Part shown: positions 44,079 to 52,014 of the stretch, piece after piece
Layout of the letters: each line of letters begins with the position of its first letter
Position numbering within the stretch: position 1 is the first letter of the stretch
Source: Microbacterium proteolyticum
Lineage (GTDB): Bacteria > Actinomycetota > Actinomycetes > Actinomycetales > Microbacteriaceae
DNA: 64,000 nucleotides
Assembly (NCBI RefSeq): GCF_029639405.1
Contig: NZ_CP121274.1
Span: forward strand, 930,001 to 994,000
Direction: 5' to 3'
Made by a program: the position numbers and the translations under genes
Notes under the pieces: model-generated
Told to the model about the DNA's origin: nothing
The model's input: only the letters and a program-made list of their open reading frames with translations
Database searches by the model: none

Positions 44079-44773
44079 CCCGCCGGAGTCAGCCCCACCA
44101 ATCGCTGGAATTCCCGGGAAAGATGCGACTGGTCCGAATAGCCCACGCTGGCTGCGACCGCGGCAGGGGATGACCCCGACTGGAGGAGTCGTCTCGCTCT
44201 CTTCGCCCTCTCGATGCGGATCAGCGTCGCGTACCCGTAGCCGAACGTCGATGTCATCCTTCTCCGGAACGTCCGCTGCGACATGCCCAGAACGCCCAGG
44301 ACTTCGCTCGCCGGAACCGCGCGCGAGGCACTGTCACGGACGTGGGCGGACCACGCTCGCGGCGGCTCGCTCAGGATCAGGTCGTGGAATTCCGGTCGGA
44401 GCACATCTCGGGGTTCGCCTGGCGTCGCCAGCCGAAGCGCGGCGTCACGAAGCCGGGCGCGGGTGCGGCCCTCCAGAAGCTCCTCGATCGGAAAGACTCG
44501 GTCGGCGATCTCGGAGAGGTCCATGGGCAAGAGACGCGCCGCCCGCCCGGGAGGAAGTCGGAGGCCCGTCGTCCCTGCAACACCCCCGGGTTCCGTGGTG
44601 AGCCATCGGGTGGAGGGGCCGGCGATGTCGACCCGGTCGTCCCGGACGATGAGGTCGACGCATCCGTCCGCGGGCACGAGGAGGCCACCCGCGGTGTCGC
44701 TCGACCGCCACAGGACGACACCGCCCGCCAGAACCCCCTCCGCGTACACGAATACAGTCTGCTCCCACAGCAC
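44057..44773 (-). CDS. AraC-family transcriptional regulator
   Basis: About 238 residues. N-terminal DUF6597-like sensing domain (VPADGCVDLIVRDD) and a C-terminal AraC DNA-binding domain (LGMSQRTFRRRM, AAVAASVGYSDQSHLSREF). The start is uncertain. GTG 44773 has GAGAGGAAG upstream. An open frame to 44953 would overlap the divergent SRPBCC gene; starts near 44836 are possible. It likely controls that neighbour, VOC, or both. Confidence 0.85.
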   Translation of the reverse strand: MLWEQTVFVYAEGVLAGGVVLWRSSDTAGGLLVPADGCVDLIVRDDRVDIAGPSTRWLTTEPGGVAGTTGLRLPPGRAARLLPMDLSEIADRVFPIEELLEGRTRARLRDAALRLATPGEPRDVLRPEFHDLILSEPPRAWSAHVRDSASRAVPASEVLGVLGMSQRTFRRRMTSTFGYGYATLIRIERAKRARRLLQSGSSPAAVAASVGYSDQSHLSREFQRLVGLTPAGYASSGA

Positions 44774-44873
44774 ACCTGCGGCTTCCTCTCCACGACTGGT
44801 TCCACGCCCCCGCAACCTGACAGCATGCACGGACACCACGTCAGCCCCGTGGGGCCCGCCCGAAGGGATCGCC

Positions 44874-45314
44874 ATGCCGACGAGCATCAGCATCACCGAG
44901 ATCGACGCCGCCGCTCCCGCCGCGACCGTGTTCGCGAGACTGACCGACCTCAACGGGTTCGAGTCATGGCTGCCGCACTCGGGCTCCTACCGGGGAACGA
45001 GAGAGGTCTCCTCCGCGGCCGTGTCGGTCGGGACGACCTACCGCGAGCACACCTCCGCCGGCCCGATGACCGGGCGAGTCACGGAGTTCGAGCCGGACCA
45101 CCTCATCACCTTCGAGCAGCAGACCGACCGGGGCGACCTCGCGATCCGCATCCGTTACGCCCTGTCCCCCACCGACCGCGGCGTTCACGTCACGCGCACG
45201 GGCCGCATCACGACGGCGGGGCGGTTGCTCCTGCTCCACCCCGTCGTCGTCTTCGCGATCCGCGGAGAGAATCGGCGTACGCTCGCGAAGCTGAAGCACG
45301 CCGTCGAGGCCTGA
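44874..45314 (+). CDS. SRPBCC-family protein
   Basis: A 146-residue protein of the START/Bet v1-like superfamily that binds hydrophobic ligands: ATVFARLTDLNGFESWLP at the N-terminus and VTEFEPDHLITFEQQ in the middle are typical of polyketide-cyclase-like members. CGAAGGGA upstream of the ATG at 44874. Divergent from AraC. Convergent with the MerB-like gene, 3 bp apart. Function unknown. Confidence 0.82.
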   Translation: MPTSISITEIDAAAPAATVFARLTDLNGFESWLPHSGSYRGTREVSSAAVSVGTTYREHTSAGPMTGRVTEFEPDHLITFEQQTDRGDLAIRIRYALSPTDRGVHVTRTGRITTAGRLLLLHPVVVFAIRGENRRTLAKLKHAVEA

Positions 45315-45317
45315 CCC

Positions 45318-45998
45318 TCACGCTCCGTCCGGCAGTCCCCAGAACGGCCCGCGCAGACCCACCTCACGGAAATACGCCGCGGCACGCGTGGGATCCCGGC
45401 GCTCGTACGGGCTGTCCAACCGGCCGTCGTACCAGTGCGCGGCAAGGTTCCACAGGGTCGTGAGCGACAGAACGTCACCGCGTGTGTTCCCGGTCCGGTG
45501 GAGCCAGGCGTCGACGCAGCCCTCGTCGCAGAAGATCTGCTGGTTCTCGCACGCGTGCGCGGCGTCGGGCCAGATGTCGGCCGCGGGCACGAGGAAGTGC
45601 GCGACCTGCTCCCCGGCCGGCGCGCGCTCGTTCGTGACGGTCCAGGCGTGAGCGCTCTCGCACGCCGGGCACGTCGTGGCGACGAGCACCGAGGGCGCGT
45701 CGGGGACGAGATGGGGGATGGCGAATGCGTCCCACGCGCACCCGCCCCACCACAGGGTGTCGGCGCCCATGACGGAGAAGCGGAACGAGCGGGATGCGAA
45801 GGGGTGAGCCAGCACGACCTCCTCCCCCGCGAGCACGATGTGCCGCGCGGCGGCGAGCTCGGCCAGGTCGGCCCTGACCTCATCCATCGACTGCCCGGTG
45901 TCGGCCGCGAGCCCGGCGGTGTCGAGCGCTCGGCCGGTGGCGGCGAAGTGCCGATAGAGGGTGATGCGGGTGCGTTCCGCGTGGTCGGAGAGGGGCAA
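45318..45998 (-). CDS. Organomercurial-lyase-like protein (MerB family)
   Basis: 226 residues. An N-terminal winged-helix-like domain (about 1-70) precedes the catalytic fold. GGCAWDAFAIP holds the Cys-x-x-Asp of MerB (as in CALD), and IFCDEGC supplies the second cysteine, so the three active-site residues look present. MerB splits carbon-mercury bonds. No other mer gene is in the window, and many MerB-like proteins in actinobacteria are uncharacterised, so the activity remains unproven. Confidence 0.78.
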   Translation of the reverse strand: MPLSDHAERTRITLYRHFAATGRALDTAGLAADTGQSMDEVRADLAELAAARHIVLAGEEVVLAHPFASRSFRFSVMGADTLWWGGCAWDAFAIPHLVPDAPSVLVATTCPACESAHAWTVTNERAPAGEQVAHFLVPAADIWPDAAHACENQQIFCDEGCVDAWLHRTGNTRGDVLSLTTLWNLAAHWYDGRLDSPYERRDPTRAAAYFREVGLRGPFWGLPDGA

Positions 45999-46207
45999 AG
46001 GGTTCCTCCATCAGGAGCGGGTGACACGGGCGGTCTCATCGATGCAAACCCCGTTGCTGCTTCGGCGCTCGCGGGGCCATCGTGCCAGGTTCGCAGTGGG
46101 GTGCGGGCAGATCTTCCCGCGGGGCACTCCGTCCTCCTTCGGGGAGCTCGGCTGGCCGTCACAGCAACGCTAGGATCGGTCGCCACGATCGCGAGAAAGG
46201 GCACCCC

Positions 46208-46834
46208 ATGACCTTCGAGGGCTTCACGGTTCGTGCAAGCGACTTCCTCGCGAAGCTGGGCGCGGACAACAGCAAGCAGTTCTTCGACGCCCATCGCGCC
46301 GAGTACGAGGAGTTCATCCGGCAGCCGCTCGAAGATCTGCTCGCCGAAGCAGAGGCGGTCTACGGTGCCGGGCGGGTGATGCGCCCGAACCGCGACGTGC
46401 GGTTCAGCGCCGACAAGTCGCCCTACAAGACCACTGCCAGCATGTGGGCGGGCACGGTCGGGGGCGTGTACCTGAGCCTCACCGCCGAGCACCTTCAGGC
46501 GGGCGGCGGGATCTACGACCCCACGCGCGACCAGCTGGCCCGCGGTCGAGCAGCCATCGACTCCGCTCCTCGCGCCGCCGCGCGCCTCGGTGAGATCGTC
46601 GGCACCCTCACCGCGGCCGGGTTCGAGATGGCGGGCCCGTCCCTGAAGACCACTCCGCGCGGTTACGACCGCGACCACCCGCACATCGAACTTCTCCGGC
46701 TGAAGCACTACGCGGCCCTCACCACACTCCCCGTCGACGCATCACCGACAGCAATCCGAGAGACGTGGAGTGCCGTGGACGCGCTCATCGAATGGGGAGA
46801 CACCTACGTCGGGGCCGCGCAGTCCTGGCCCTGA
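46208..46834 (+). CDS. DUF2461 family protein
   Basis: A 208-residue protein of the DUF2461/TIGR02453 family: the N-terminal FLAKLGADNSKQFFDAHRAEY and the central RDVRFSADKSPYKT are the diagnostic blocks. Soluble, function unknown. GAGAAAGGG precedes the ATG; a -10-like TAGGAT lies about 35 bp upstream. The 209 bp between it and the MerB-like gene hold no visible gene. Confidence 0.9.
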   Translation: MTFEGFTVRASDFLAKLGADNSKQFFDAHRAEYEEFIRQPLEDLLAEAEAVYGAGRVMRPNRDVRFSADKSPYKTTASMWAGTVGGVYLSLTAEHLQAGGGIYDPTRDQLARGRAAIDSAPRAAARLGEIVGTLTAAGFEMAGPSLKTTPRGYDRDHPHIELLRLKHYAALTTLPVDASPTAIRETWSAVDALIEWGDTYVGAAQSWP

Positions 46835-46879
46835 GCGCGTGAGCCTCAGCGCGAGAGGGCGGTGCGCTCGGCAGCGGCG

Positions 46880-48334
46880 TCAGTCGTCGCCGAGAGGGAC
46901 GTACCGCACGCCCGTCACCCGCGCCGGGGTCGCACCGAGCGCCCGCAGGCCGAGCACGCGGCCGGTGAACCCGCCGGCGACCTCGGTCGAGAGGTAGCGG
47001 CCGTCGAGCGCGGCGATCCACCGCTCGCCGTCCGCGTCGAGAACGCCGAACCGGAGGTCGTCGGGGCCGTCGTGGGTGGCATCCACCGCCTCGACGAGGA
47101 GGGTCACGACATCGCCGGTCGTAGGGGTGGAACCCACGGATGCCTCGAGCGGACCGATGCGGGCGCGGACCTCGGCCGTTCCGGCCTGGAGGGTGATCGC
47201 GTACCAGTGGCGCTCGTCGAGCCGGACCCGCAGGGCCACGGCGGCCGAGGCGTCGACGCGGGCCTCGAACCGCCAGCGCAGGTCGCGTACGCGCACCGCG
47301 ATCTCGTGGGGGCCCACGGCCACACCGCCGGCGGGATGCCGGCCGGGGAGCGCTCCGTCGGGCGAGACCCACCGCGGGTGCAGGTCGGCGGTCGCGAAGT
47401 CGTCGGTGAACGCGGTGTCGGGGCGCTCGGGGAGCACGTCGTCGGTGTGCACGACGGGCCAGTCGTCCACCCACGCGACGCGGGCGAGGAACGTCTCGCG
47501 GCCTGCGACATGGAACCCGGGCGTGAAGCCGCGCGGCCGCACGCCGAGGTACACCATCGCCCAGTCGCCGTCCGGCTGCTCTACGAGGTCGGCGTGCCCG
47601 GTGTTCTGCACCGGGAAACCGGTGCTGCGTCGGCTGAAGATCGGGTTCTCCGGCGCCGCCTCGAACGGACCGTCGATCGCGCGGGATCGCGCGACGCAGA
47701 CGGCGTGCCCGCGCTCGGTGCCGCCCTCGGCGGTGAGCAGATACCACCACTCCCCGCGCCGGTACAGGTGCGGGCCCTCGGGGTGCGCGAGGCCGCTCCC
47801 CCACCAGATCACGCGCGGCTCGTCGAGCTGGACGCCGCGATCGAGATCGACGCGCACCTGCGCGATCACCGGCAGCGCGCCGTCCTCGGGCCGGAGCGCC
47901 TCGTCGAGCGCGCAGTACGTGAGGAAGCACCGGCCGTCGTCGTCCCACGCGAGGTCGGGGTCGATTCCGCCGAGGCCCGGGAACACGATCGGGTCCGACC
48001 ACGGCCCCGCCGGGTCGGTCGCCGTCACCACGAACTGCTCGTCCCCGCGTTCGACGTTCGTGACGACGACGAAGAACGTGCCCTCGCGATGGCGGATCGT
48101 GGGCGCGTAGATCCCCCGACTCGCCCCCGAGACACCGGCCGGGAACTGCGCCTCGCGCGTCAGAACGTTGCCGATCTGCGTCCACGTCCGGAGGTCTCGA
48201 CTGCGATGGATCGGGATGCCGGGCGCGTACTCGAACGACGAGTTGACGAGGAAGTAGTCCTCGCCCACGCGACACACCGACGGATCGGGGAAGAACCCCG
48301 GGATGACGGGAGTCGTCGCGGCATCCCGGATCAT
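46880..48334 (-). CDS. Cytoplasmic GH43 beta-xylosidase/arabinofuranosidase
   Basis: 484 residues, no signal peptide. A five-bladed propeller (about 8-300) with the three GH43 carboxylates visible: PGFFPDPSV (base), GGIDPDLAWDDDG (pKa modulator) and AHPEGPHLY (acid), then a C-terminal beta-sandwich (about 320-484). This layout fits the GH43 beta-xylosidase group that trims imported oligosaccharides. It starts 8 bp after the HisC-like gene stop. Its 3' end has a look-alike at 43549. Confidence 0.88.
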   Translation of the reverse strand: MIRDAATTPVIPGFFPDPSVCRVGEDYFLVNSSFEYAPGIPIHRSRDLRTWTQIGNVLTREAQFPAGVSGASRGIYAPTIRHREGTFFVVVTNVERGDEQFVVTATDPAGPWSDPIVFPGLGGIDPDLAWDDDGRCFLTYCALDEALRPEDGALPVIAQVRVDLDRGVQLDEPRVIWWGSGLAHPEGPHLYRRGEWWYLLTAEGGTERGHAVCVARSRAIDGPFEAAPENPIFSRRSTGFPVQNTGHADLVEQPDGDWAMVYLGVRPRGFTPGFHVAGRETFLARVAWVDDWPVVHTDDVLPERPDTAFTDDFATADLHPRWVSPDGALPGRHPAGGVAVGPHEIAVRVRDLRWRFEARVDASAAVALRVRLDERHWYAITLQAGTAEVRARIGPLEASVGSTPTTGDVVTLLVEAVDATHDGPDDLRFGVLDADGERWIAALDGRYLSTEVAGGFTGRVLGLRALGATPARVTGVRYVPLGDD

Positions 48335-48342
48335 GGTTCGGC

Positions 48343-49419
48343 TCAACGCGGGGCGACGGAGGCGGCGACCTCGACCAGGCGGTCGATCGATTCCTCCTCG
48401 CCGACCGAGATGCGCACACCGTCGCCCGCGAAGGGGCGCACGATGAGCCCCGCCTCCTCGAACGCGGCGGCCACCTCGAGCGCGCGGTCGCCGGCGGGGA
48501 GCCATACGAAGTTACCCTGGGCGTCGGGCACGTCCCATCCGGTCTGGCGCAGGCGGGCGACGAGGGCGTCGCGCCGGGCGGCGAGGACGGCGACGCGGTG
48601 CAGCAGCTCGCTCTCGGCATCCAGGCTCGCCAGCGCCGCCTCCTCCGCGGCGGCGGTGACCGCCAACGGGATGGCGGTGCTGCGCGCGGCGTCGAGCACG
48701 CGCGTGTGGCCGATCGCGTAGCCGACCCGGAGACCCGCGAGACCGTAGGCCTTCGAGAACGTGCGGAGCATCACGATGTTGGGGCGCGCGAGCAGCGCGC
48801 GGACGCGGTGGCCCTCGACGGCATCCGCGTCGGTCACGAACTCGGCGTAGGCCTCGTCGAGCACGAGGAGGACGTCGGCGGGCACGGCGTCGACGAAGGC
48901 CGTGAACTCGTCGAAGCCGACCGTCGGGCCGGTCGGGTTGTTCGGGCTGCAGACGATGATGAGTCGCGTGCGGTCGGTGACCGCGGCCGCCATCGCGGGG
49001 AGGTCGTGACGCGCGTCGGTGGTGAGCGGCACCTGCACGCTCGTCGCTCCCGTCACCGCCACGAGCGACGGGTACGCCTCGAACGACCGCCACGCGTAGA
49101 CGACCTCGTCGCCCGGGCCCGCCGTGGCCAGCAGCAGCTGCGCGAGCAGCGAGACGCTCCCGGCGCCGACGTGGATGTCATCGGCCGAGATCCCGTATCG
49201 GGCGCCGAGCCTCTCGCGCAGGCGTGCGGCCGTGGCATCCGGGTACCGGTTGATCGCCGTCGACGCGCGCACGGCGTCGAGCACGCCCGGCAGCGGGTCG
49301 AACGGGTTCTCGTTGCTCGACAGCTTGAATGCGTCCGAACTCGCCTGTCGTCCCTGCCGGTAGGCGGGGAGGGCGGCGATCTCGGGGCGGATACGGGGGA
49401 GGACCGGGTCTTCGCTCAC
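48343..49419 (-). CDS. Histidinol-phosphate / aromatic aminotransferase
   Basis: 358 residues of PLP fold type I. SPNNPTGP and the lysine motif [19 protein letters not shown] are present. It is similar to both HisC and the aromatic aminotransferase Pat; no his genes adjoin it, so the Pat role may be more likely. GTG start; TAGGCT (49426-49431) lies 6 bases upstream, giving a leaderless mRNA shared with the GH43 gene. Confidence 0.88.
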   Translation of the reverse strand: MSEDPVLPRIRPEIAALPAYRQGRQASSDAFKLSSNENPFDPLPGVLDAVRASTAINRYPDATAARLRERLGARYGISADDIHVGAGSVSLLAQLLLATAGPGDEVVYAWRSFEAYPSLVAVTGATSVQVPLTTDARHDLPAMAAAVTDRTRLIIVCSPNNPTGPTVGFDEFTAFVDAVPADVLLVLDEAYAEFVTDADAVEGHRVRALLARPNIVMLRTFSKAYGLAGLRVGYAIGHTRVLDAARSTAIPLAVTAAAEEAALASLDAESELLHRVAVLAARRDALVARLRQTGWDVPDAQGNFVWLPAGDRALEVAAAFEEAGLIVRPFAGDGVRISVGEEESIDRLVEVAASVAPR

Positions 49420-49478
49420 GGGTCGAGCCTAACGAGGACACCCGTGCGCGCGTCAGACCCCCGTGCCACGATGGGGGC

Positions 49479-49883
49479 ATGCGCTTCGTCGTCCGCGTGG
49501 CCGTCAACGCCTTCGCCATCTGGATCGTCACCCTGCTCCCGGCCCTGCAGGTGACGCTCACCCCCTTCGCCCCCGGCGAGGGACTGCAGGTGGCGCTCAC
49601 GCTGCTGCTGGTCGGGCTGATCTTCGCCCTGGTCAACACCATCGTCGGCACGGTCGTGAAGATCGTCGCCATCCCGCTCTACATCCTCACCCTCGGACTC
49701 ATCTCGCTCGTCATCAACGGCTTCCTGCTGTGGCTGACCGCGGTCATCACCTCGAACTGGGACTGGGGCCTGCGCACCGGGGAGTTCTGGCTCACCGTCG
49801 TCGCCGCGCTGCTGATCGGCATCATCAACGCGATCCTCGGCGGCCTCCTGCGGCCGCGGAACGACGAACGCTCACGCCGCTGA
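49479..49883 (+). CDS. Phage holin family 4 (DUF360) membrane protein
   Basis: A 134-residue protein with four helices. The pattern LVNTIVGTVVKIVAIPLYILTLG is characteristic of the Phage_holin_4_2 family. Despite the name these are chromosomal housekeeping membrane proteins of unknown role, not evidence of a prophage. Followed after 34 bp by the LMW-PTPase. Confidence 0.88.
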   Translation: MRFVVRVAVNAFAIWIVTLLPALQVTLTPFAPGEGLQVALTLLLVGLIFALVNTIVGTVVKIVAIPLYILTLGLISLVINGFLLWLTAVITSNWDWGLRTGEFWLTVVAALLIGIINAILGGLLRPRNDERSRR

Positions 49884-49917
49884 TGCGCTGACGGCCGCTC
49901 CCCGCCATGATGGAGGG

Positions 49918-50424
49918 ATGACCGCGAGTGCCGACGCGCCCTTCCGCGTCGTCTTCGTCTGCAGCGGCAACATCTGCCGGTCGCCGATGGCCGACGTGGT
50001 GTTCCGGCGTATCTCGGAGGAGGCGGGCCTCGGATCGCGCGTCGTCTCGACCTCGGCGGGCACCGGAGACTGGCACGTCGGCGAACGCGCCGACCACCGC
50101 ACCCTCGCCGCCCTCGAGCGTCTGGGCTACGACGGCGCCGCGCATCGCGCACGGCAGTTCACGTTCGCCGACTTCACGCACAACGACCTCGTCGTCGCGC
50201 TCGACCGCAGTCACGAGCGCGTCCTGCGCGGGTGGGCCCGTCACGACGACGACGCCGACAAGATCGCACTGCTGCTCTCCTTCGTCCCGGATGCCGAGAC
50301 CCTCGACGTCCCCGACCCCTACTACGCCGGGCCACCGATGTTCGACGAGGTGCTCGGTATGATCGAACGCGCCAGCCGAGCCCTGTTCCGGCAGCTCGAG
50401 CCCGCCATCCGTGCCGCGGGCTGA
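49918..50424 (+). CDS. Low-molecular-weight protein tyrosine phosphatase
   Basis: 168 residues. The P-loop CSGNICRS (Cys15 nucleophile, Arg21) is near the N-terminus and the general acid lies in VPDPYY. Removes phosphate from tyrosine (and possibly arginine) side chains. GGAGGG just before the ATG. Followed by purB with a 27-bp gap. Confidence 0.93.
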   Translation: MTASADAPFRVVFVCSGNICRSPMADVVFRRISEEAGLGSRVVSTSAGTGDWHVGERADHRTLAALERLGYDGAAHRARQFTFADFTHNDLVVALDRSHERVLRGWARHDDDADKIALLLSFVPDAETLDVPDPYYAGPPMFDEVLGMIERASRALFRQLEPAIRAAG

Positions 50425-50451
50425 CTTCTTCGCGCGACCCCCGGGAGACCC

Positions 50452-51831
50452 GTGTCCGCTCTGCCCCCGCAGCCCCTCAGCCCGCTCGACGGTCGCTACT
50501 TCGCCACCGTCTCGGAGCTCGGCGACTACCTGTCGGAGGCGGGCCTGAACCGCGCCCGCGTCGAGGTCGAGGTCGAGTGGCTACTGGCCCTCACCGACCG
50601 GTCGCTGTTCGGCACGTCACCCGTCTCGGATGCCGATCGCACGCGCCTGCGGGCCCTGTACGAGGAGTTCGGCGCCGACGAGATCGCCTGGCTCAAGGAG
50701 AAGGAGGCGGTCACCCGCCACGATGTGAAGGCCGTCGAATACCTCGTGCGCGACCGTCTCGACAGCCTCGGACTCACCGCCCTCGCCGAGCTCACGCACT
50801 TCGCCTGCACGAGCGAGGACATCAACTCCACCGCCTACGCCCTCACCGTGCAGCGCGCGGTGGAGCGCGTGTGGCTGCCGAAGCTTCGCTCGGTCACCGC
50901 CGCCCTCGCCGCCCTCGCCGTCGAGCACCGCGACGCCGCGATGCTCTCCCGCACGCACGGCCAGCCCGCGACCCCCACCACGATGGGCAAAGAGATCGGC
51001 GTGTTCGCGTGGCGCCTCGAGCGCGTCATCCGTCAGCTGGATGCCGGCGAGTACCTCGCGAAGTTCTCGGGTGCGACCGGCACCTGGTCGGCGCACGTGG
51101 CCGCCGAGCCCGACGTCGACTGGCCCGCGCTGACGCGGGAGTTCATCGAGTCGCTGGGCCTCGGTTTCAACCCGGTCACGACGCAGATCGAGTCGCACGA
51201 CTGGCAGGTCGAACTGTACGACCGCGCGCGCCACGCGGGCGGCATCCTGCACAACCTCGCCACCGACATCTGGACCTACATCTCGCTCGGATACTTCACC
51301 CAGATCCCCGTCGCGGGGGCCACGGGGTCGTCGACGATGCCGCACAAGATCAACCCGATCCGGTTCGAGAACGCCGAGGCCAACCTCGAGATCGCCGGCG
51401 GACTGTTCGCCACCCTGGCATCCACCCTCGTCACGAGCCGGATGCAGCGCGACCTCACCGACTCCACGACGCAGCGCAACATCGGCGTCGCGTTCGGCCA
51501 CTCGCTGCTCGCGCTCGACAACCTGCAGCGCGGTCTCACCGAGATCTCGCTCGCGGAAGACGTGCTGCTGGCCGACCTCGACGTGAACTGGGAAGTACTC
51601 GCCGAGGCGATCCAGACCGTCGTGCGCGCCGAGATCGCCGCGGGCCGCTCGCGGATCACCGACCCGTACGCGCTGCTCAAGGACCTCACGCGCGGACGCC
51701 GGGTGGGCGCTCCCGAGCTCGCCGAGTTCGTCCGCGGCCTCGACATCGGGGATGCCGCGAAGGAGCGCCTGCTGGCGCTCACCCCGGCGGCGTACGCCGG
51801 CCTGGCCTCGCGGGTGGTCGACTCGCTGTAA
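50452..51831 (+). CDS. purB: Adenylosuccinate lyase
   Basis: 459 residues, of the E. coli PurB type. The fumarase-superfamily signature GSSTMPHKINPI and the THGQPATPTTMGKE loop are intact. Cleaves SAICAR and adenylosuccinate in purine synthesis. GTG start with GGGAG upstream. A hairpin terminator follows. Confidence 0.96.
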   Translation: MSALPPQPLSPLDGRYFATVSELGDYLSEAGLNRARVEVEVEWLLALTDRSLFGTSPVSDADRTRLRALYEEFGADEIAWLKEKEAVTRHDVKAVEYLVRDRLDSLGLTALAELTHFACTSEDINSTAYALTVQRAVERVWLPKLRSVTAALAALAVEHRDAAMLSRTHGQPATPTTMGKEIGVFAWRLERVIRQLDAGEYLAKFSGATGTWSAHVAAEPDVDWPALTREFIESLGLGFNPVTTQIESHDWQVELYDRARHAGGILHNLATDIWTYISLGYFTQIPVAGATGSSTMPHKINPIRFENAEANLEIAGGLFATLASTLVTSRMQRDLTDSTTQRNIGVAFGHSLLALDNLQRGLTEISLAEDVLLADLDVNWEVLAEAIQTVVRAEIAAGRSRITDPYALLKDLTRGRRVGAPELAEFVRGLDIGDAAKERLLALTPAAYAGLASRVVDSL

Positions 51832-51839
51832 GCCCCCCT

Positions 51840-51876
51840 CAGCGCGCGGTATTCCGAACCCGGATGCCGCGCGCTG
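51840..51876 (+). terminator. purB terminator hairpin
   Basis: 10-bp stem CAGCGCGCGG/CCGCGCGCTG with a 17-base loop, 8 bp after the purB stop. Confidence 0.65.
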
Positions 51877-51937
51877 ACGCATTCCCGCGACGGTATGCGT
51901 CCGGGGAGTGGACGCGCGGGGCTCTCTGGCCCTACGG

Positions 51938-51951
51938 TGTTGACGTCAACA
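51938..51951. promoter_or_regulatory. LacI-type operator upstream of GH43
   Basis: TGTTGACGTCAACA, a perfect 14-bp palindrome with central CG, containing a -35-like TTGACG. It differs at one base from the site in the giant GH78 promoter (20690-20703). Confidence 0.7.
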
Positions 51952-52014
51952 TCCCCACGCGGCCCTGGGTCGCCCATGCGTCGCGACGTCGCGACGCGGA
52001 ACGGAACCGACGCG

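Noticed and set aside
46000..46207. A gene between the MerB-like and DUF2461 genes
   Set aside because: Short frames exist on both strands, but none has a ribosome site or recognisable content.
49479..49883. Phage holin as a sign of a prophage
   Set aside because: The family is a widespread chromosomal membrane protein, and no other phage gene is present.
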